Shown: positions 60,508-64,000 of the stretch, one piece after another | Layout of the letters: every line of letters begins with the position of its first letter | How positions within the stretch are numbered: the first letter of the stretch is position 1 | Assembly (NCBI GenBank): GCA_022496185.1 | Contig: WTXG01000003.1 | Location: forward strand, 1,116,001 to 1,180,000 | Length of the DNA: 64,000 nucleotides | Direction of reading: 5' to 3' | Source of the DNA: Multifurca ochricompacta | Taxonomy: Eukaryota > Basidiomycota > Agaricomycetes > Russulales > Russulaceae | Notes under the pieces: model-generated | What the model was told of the DNA's origin: nothing | Database searches by the model: none | Seen by the model: only the letters and a program-made list of their open reading frames with translations | Position numbers and translations under genes: made by a program

Positions 60508-61538
60508 GACTTCTTCTTCAACCTCAACCTATATTGTCTTCCTTCGTACTCGGTACGTGTACTTCTGGGAACGTAGCCATACTTTTACGGCAATGCCATA
60601 TGGCCATGTGAATAGATGGAATGAACTTAAACATGAAAACCAGGTTCATTTCTCAACCGCGCCGCCCCGTCTGATAGATCTCACAGTTCTACAAAGAATT
60701 CATCCCAATGGAGAATTTCTCGAAACTCGAAACCGTATGTACCTCTACCTAACCACTACCAGTCGAAGCCGCACAGGCGCAGCGTAGCGGAGCGCGGAAG
60801 GGCCATGCTCAGTACAGTATCACCGAGTGTCGGCATTGAGTCGGCAACGTCCGCTCAGAGTCGCCGCTGCCAGCGGCTCAATGACATTTGTGTGTCTCGC
60901 TCGTTCACATTCGTCCTTTGCTCACTCTGCTGCCATATTCTCACCTAATTCGACTCGCATCGTTGGCATCTGCAGCATTTTCTGGGATAGTGACCATCAC
61001 CTGCCTGTGAGAGTTTTGAAACATGAGTGGCGCGTGGGCTTAAAAATTGGCGCACAAGACGCGTCAACCGTTTGAGATGAGTCAGGGGTAAGGGTTGCCG
61101 TGCTGTGCGTTGCCGCAACCCGTATGCGCGTAACGTGGGTACGCGTTTGGGACTAGAGGTCGCGATTCGCGTCCAAAATCTTCGCACAACTATCAGGCAC
61201 GGTCCAGTACAATTACTCCATCCATATGGCTGTGCCAGGGAAAAACAGATTGCTGCGTGTATACGTCTATGGTATGTCCAATCCATGGTCCGAGGTTGAC
61301 TCGCCGATTGTCATGGATTGACACAATCAATACACTTCGTGAATAGGCCACACCGCGCGTTGACGTCTTTGGTTGATAGAATCACGGCAATTTAGATGAA
61401 CCGTTAGCTCCAGGTCCTCAGAGCTCGTGTAAAGCCAGAGCCCGCACCGGGATATGAAACGGCTTGCATAGATGCTATAAAAGCATGACCATGCCAGCGT
61501 GAGTAACTCCAGCACTATAGACACCATACTTCTCCAAA

Positions 61539-63009
61539 ATGAGCTTCATCAGCGGCCTACCACACAGACCTTTCTCCTACTTCTCCGTTGGACACTTTTT
61601 CCAGGTGCTCAACGCGGTGGTGCTTGGCCTCGAGTCGCCCGAAACTACCGCAGACTTCAAGATGGAGGATTACAACGTTGACTACGCCACTGGCTTCTTC
61701 CCCCAGCAGCCGTTGCCAAGATTGAGTGGCGAGTTCGAGCTGTGGGAGAACGTACTCGACGATGCAGAGGGAAACATAAGCCTGGGAGAGGACACTCGGG
61801 AGAGTGCCAAAGCCAAGAGGCCATACGGGGAAATTTGGAGACAACGAGTTCGGAATGTGAGCACAACTATTGCTCCGTATGGGATGACCGAAACTGACCG
61901 AAACTAACATCTTCTCAGTTACCCTTGCTGAACACCGATCACCTAGCCGAGTGTCTCCTGCAACGTGCCCACATGGTTCTCGCTTTCTTAATCAATTTCT
62001 ATGTCCACTCTCAGCCGCCGAATGCCTCTCCCACGCCAATTCACATTCCTGAATGCCTAGCCATTCCCATTGTCAACGTTTCCCGCGAGCTCGGTATAGC
62101 ACCCGTTCTGACCTTCGCCGATACAGTTTTGTGGAATGCCAAACCGGCAGATTCACAGCTGCCTATGTCAGCCAACAACATTTCGTTGGTGCACACCTTT
62201 TCCAGTACCGACACAGAGAGGAATTATCACATAGTGTCGGCGAAAGCAGAACTTCGGGGAGTGGAGATACTACGCATTATCGAAGACTACGCGCAATTGT
62301 CCGATGTCGCGGACCTACACACCGTCTCTAAAACGGCAAGAGATCTCAGGCGACTGGTGACTGTAGTGCAAGACTTGACAGACATAATGCAGAATGTGAA
62401 AGATACTGCCGACCCGTATGGCTTCTACTGGGAAGTTAGACCGTGGTTCCGCGGAAGTGATTGCGGCGCTTCCAGGTGGATATACGACGGTGTCCCAGAG
62501 TCAGACTCCTTGGACCTCGGTGGGCCTTCGGCGGGCCAAAGCACTGTGATGCACGCAATAGATGTTTTCTTGGATGTTGACCACAGACTGCAAGACAAGA
62601 GGTTCCAGCGCCTTCGGAGGAGAATAAGAAAGCGGACAGGGGCTTCATGGAACGCATGAGACGCTATATGCCCGGGAGTCATCAAGCCTATCTCAGAGAT
62701 CTCGCGGCGCTTCCTGTTCCGATTCGATCGTTGGCTAAAACATCTCCGTTGCTACGGGAGTCATACGATCTAGCCATTCTGGCTTTGAAGAAGTTCCGGG
62801 ATATGCACATGCGGATCGCCTGCCTTTACATCATCTCCATGGCAAAAACAACGCCACCTGGTACCCCTGAAGAGGGGTTAGAACGGCAAGGAACGCAGCA
62901 GAAAGGTCCAGCGAAAGGTACCGGAGGTAGCCATGTTTCTTCGCTACTCAAAGCAGGAAGGGACGCGACGAACCGTGCCTTGTTGAAACCACCATCCATG
63001 ACACCGTGA
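61539..63009 (+). CDS. Indoleamine 2,3-dioxygenase family protein, with apparent one-base frame break
   Basis: Haem dioxygenase that opens the indole ring of tryptophan, first step of the kynurenine/NAD route. ATG 61539 gives MSFISGLPHRPFSYFSVGHF. Exon 1 has DYNVDYATGFFPQQPLPRLS; the intron is 61857-61918. Exon 2 has LPLLNTDHLAECLLQRAHMV, LGIAPVLTFADTVLWN, VVQDLTDIMQNV, FYWEVRPWFRGSD and DLGGPSAGQSTVMHAIDVFL, all IDO signatures. Then the frame shifts by one base at about 62580-62605: upstream ends DVDHRLQ, downstream continues as PAPSEENKKADRGFMERMRR and YMPGSHQAYLRDLAALPVPI, and KFRDMHMRIACLYI, whose His corresponds to the proximal haem ligand. TGA 63007-63009. If the break were real, the product would lack its haem ligand. 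A sequencing error is more likely. Confidence 0.9.
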
Positions 63010-63117
63010 CCGTGGGAAGGGAGGTATTTGTGCTAGATTACTTTATATTACCTAATTGATTATGTCATCGTCGCGTCGCGGGTCGCGCAATTGTTTATTT
63101 GTTATTTGTTTGACTTT

Positions 63118-63181
63118 TTGACCTTGACCTTGACCTTGACCTTGACTTTGATCCCCTTAACCCCTCAACCTCAACCTCAAC
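63118..63181. repeat. (TTGACC)n and (CTCAAC)n repeats before RPA1
   Basis: About five TTGACC units followed by CTCAAC units, ending directly before the RPA1 start codon. Confidence 0.8.
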
Positions 63182-63184
63182 GTC

Positions 63185-64000
63185 ATGAGTAACGACAATA
63201 GATTATCAGAGGGTATCTGTCAAAGGCTCAACTCAGGTGATAAAGATGATGAACCTCTCTGGAATTCTAAGCCTACTCTTCAGTTCCTTTCCATAAAAAA
63301 GGTCGTTGCCGTCAACAATAACGACCCCTCCAATAATCCTGGTTCTACAACCGCTGACAGATATAGAATTATAATCTCAGACGGCCTGCATTTCTTGCAA
63401 GCTATGCTCGCTACACAACTGAATTATCTTGTTGAAGAAGATCTTATCACCAAGAACACTTTAGCTGTCATCGAAACTATGTCCTGTCAGCACATTCTAG
63501 ACAAGCGGTCCGTCTGTCGTTTATCTCTATCATGACCAAAACCTCACGGCAGAATTATAGACTCGTGATTCTTCTTAGTCTCAGAGTATTGCAAAGGGAG
63601 TCACCAAAAATCGGCAACCCCGCCCCTCTCACCATGACACCACCGCAGCCGAAGACGGATGGTGTCTCTTCCCCTGGCACAGTAGCGTCAGTATCATCTT
63701 CTACTGTACCTCAATCGCATAATCAGCAAGCCGGGAATCGTACCAACCCTATTTATCCCATCGTTGCTCTTACGCCTTACCAAAATAATTGGCGTATCAA
63801 AGCTCGAGTGGTGCAGAAGAGTGACATAAGACACTATTCCAACCAGCGAGGCGAAGGTCGATTCTTTAGCGTGACATTCATGGATGAGTCGGGGGAGATC
63901 AAAGGCACTGCCTGGAACGCCGTGGTAGATGACCTATATGAAAAGCTCCGGGAAAATCATGTCTACTTAGTCTCCAAGGCTCGTGTCAACCTTGCGAAGA
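63185..64000 (+). CDS. RFA1: Replication protein A large subunit (RPA70/Rfa1), 5' part
   Basis: RPA binds single-stranded DNA in replication and repair. Only the N-terminal part is in the window. ATG 63185 gives MSNDNRLSEGICQRLNSGDK. The N-terminal OB domain (DBD-F) has PTLQFLSIKKVV, YRIIISDGLHFLQAMLATQL and LITKNTLAVIETMSCQHI. An intron (about 63509-63577) precedes LRVLQRESPKIGNP. A Ser/Thr/Pro linker leads to the start of DNA-binding domain A: YPIVALTPYQNNWRIKARVV, QKSDIRHYSNQRGEGRFFSV, TFMDESGEIKGTAWN. The gene continues beyond 64000. Confidence 0.94.

Larger units (their letters stand above)
59221..61538. other. Gene-poor region with one doubtful ORF and simple repeats
   Basis: About 2.3 kb between HIBCH and IDO, the longest stretch here without a confident gene. 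It holds a minus-strand ORF (59498-59842), a CAT/CAC repeat (60069-60130), an inverted repeat (60402-60427) and an ATACAC repeat (60472-60507). Other open frames (for example 60557-60787 +, 60945-61286 -) have no recognisable content. Confidence 0.5.

Overview
This window looks like nuclear DNA of a filamentous basidiomycete, probably an Agaricomycete. The genes are dense, on both strands, and interrupted by many introns of about 45-65 bases with GT(A/G)NG donors and YAG acceptors. The products are typical fungal proteins: a CDC10-type septin, a Kre9-like secreted protein, a basidiomycete-type sesquiterpene synthase, a fungal-style indoleamine 2,3-dioxygenase and a Hook adaptor. I see no rRNA, tRNA, CRISPR array, operon, virus-derived gene or intact transposon. 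Coordinates are gene spans including introns; exon borders were inferred by eye from splice sites and family conservation.

Layout. 1-2.4 kb: 3' end of a SNF2-family ATPase. 2.8-7.6 kb: P4-ATPase lipid flippase (-). 8.3-9.7 kb: septin CDC10 (-). 10.1-11.6 kb: Aha1-like Hsp90 co-chaperone with an unusual C-terminal membrane segment (-). 11.9-13.2 kb: DUF3429/TMEM69-like mitochondrial membrane protein (-). 13.4-14.9 kb: peroxisomal-type acyl-CoA thioesterase (+). 15.3-16.5 kb: sesquiterpene synthase (-), followed by 1.7 kb without a gene. 18.3-20.4 kb: F-box/WD40 protein (-). 20.6-21.8 kb: single-pass membrane protein with an SH3 domain (-). 22.4-23.0 kb: small secreted Kre9-like protein (-). 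23.7-27.0 kb: FAN1 nuclease (-), divergent from the splicing factor SKIP/Prp45 (+, 27.3-29.3 kb). A run of + genes follows: NEDD1-like WD protein, HEM2, an MFS sugar transporter and HOOK. Then - genes: CDC50/LEM3, a double-PHD (Rco1-like) protein, DHX35 helicase and a coiled-coil/RG-rich protein. Then + genes: PGK1, NFS1 and an SR splicing factor. 55.1-57.3 kb: TBCE (-). 57.5-59.2 kb: HIBCH (+). 59.2-61.5 kb is gene-poor with one doubtful ORF. 61.5-63.0 kb: IDO (+). From 63.2 kb to the end: RPA1 (5' part).

Most genes are housekeeping and do not form a pathway cluster. Two functional links stand out: the catalytic (P4-ATPase) and beta (CDC50) subunits of a lipid flippase lie about 32 kb apart, and several genes serve microtubules or septa (TBCE, HOOK, NEDD1, CDC10). 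The terpene synthase has no recognisable tailoring enzymes beside it.

The most striking signal is technical or evolutionary. Several otherwise well-conserved genes (SNF2, terpene synthase, CDC50, IDO, probably the thioesterase) each need exactly one extra base to restore the family reading frame. In two of them the break sits at a five-C run. This points to missing-base errors in the assembly rather than to pseudogenes. I did not find a convincing new multi-gene system. The best biological oddity is the membrane-anchored Aha1.
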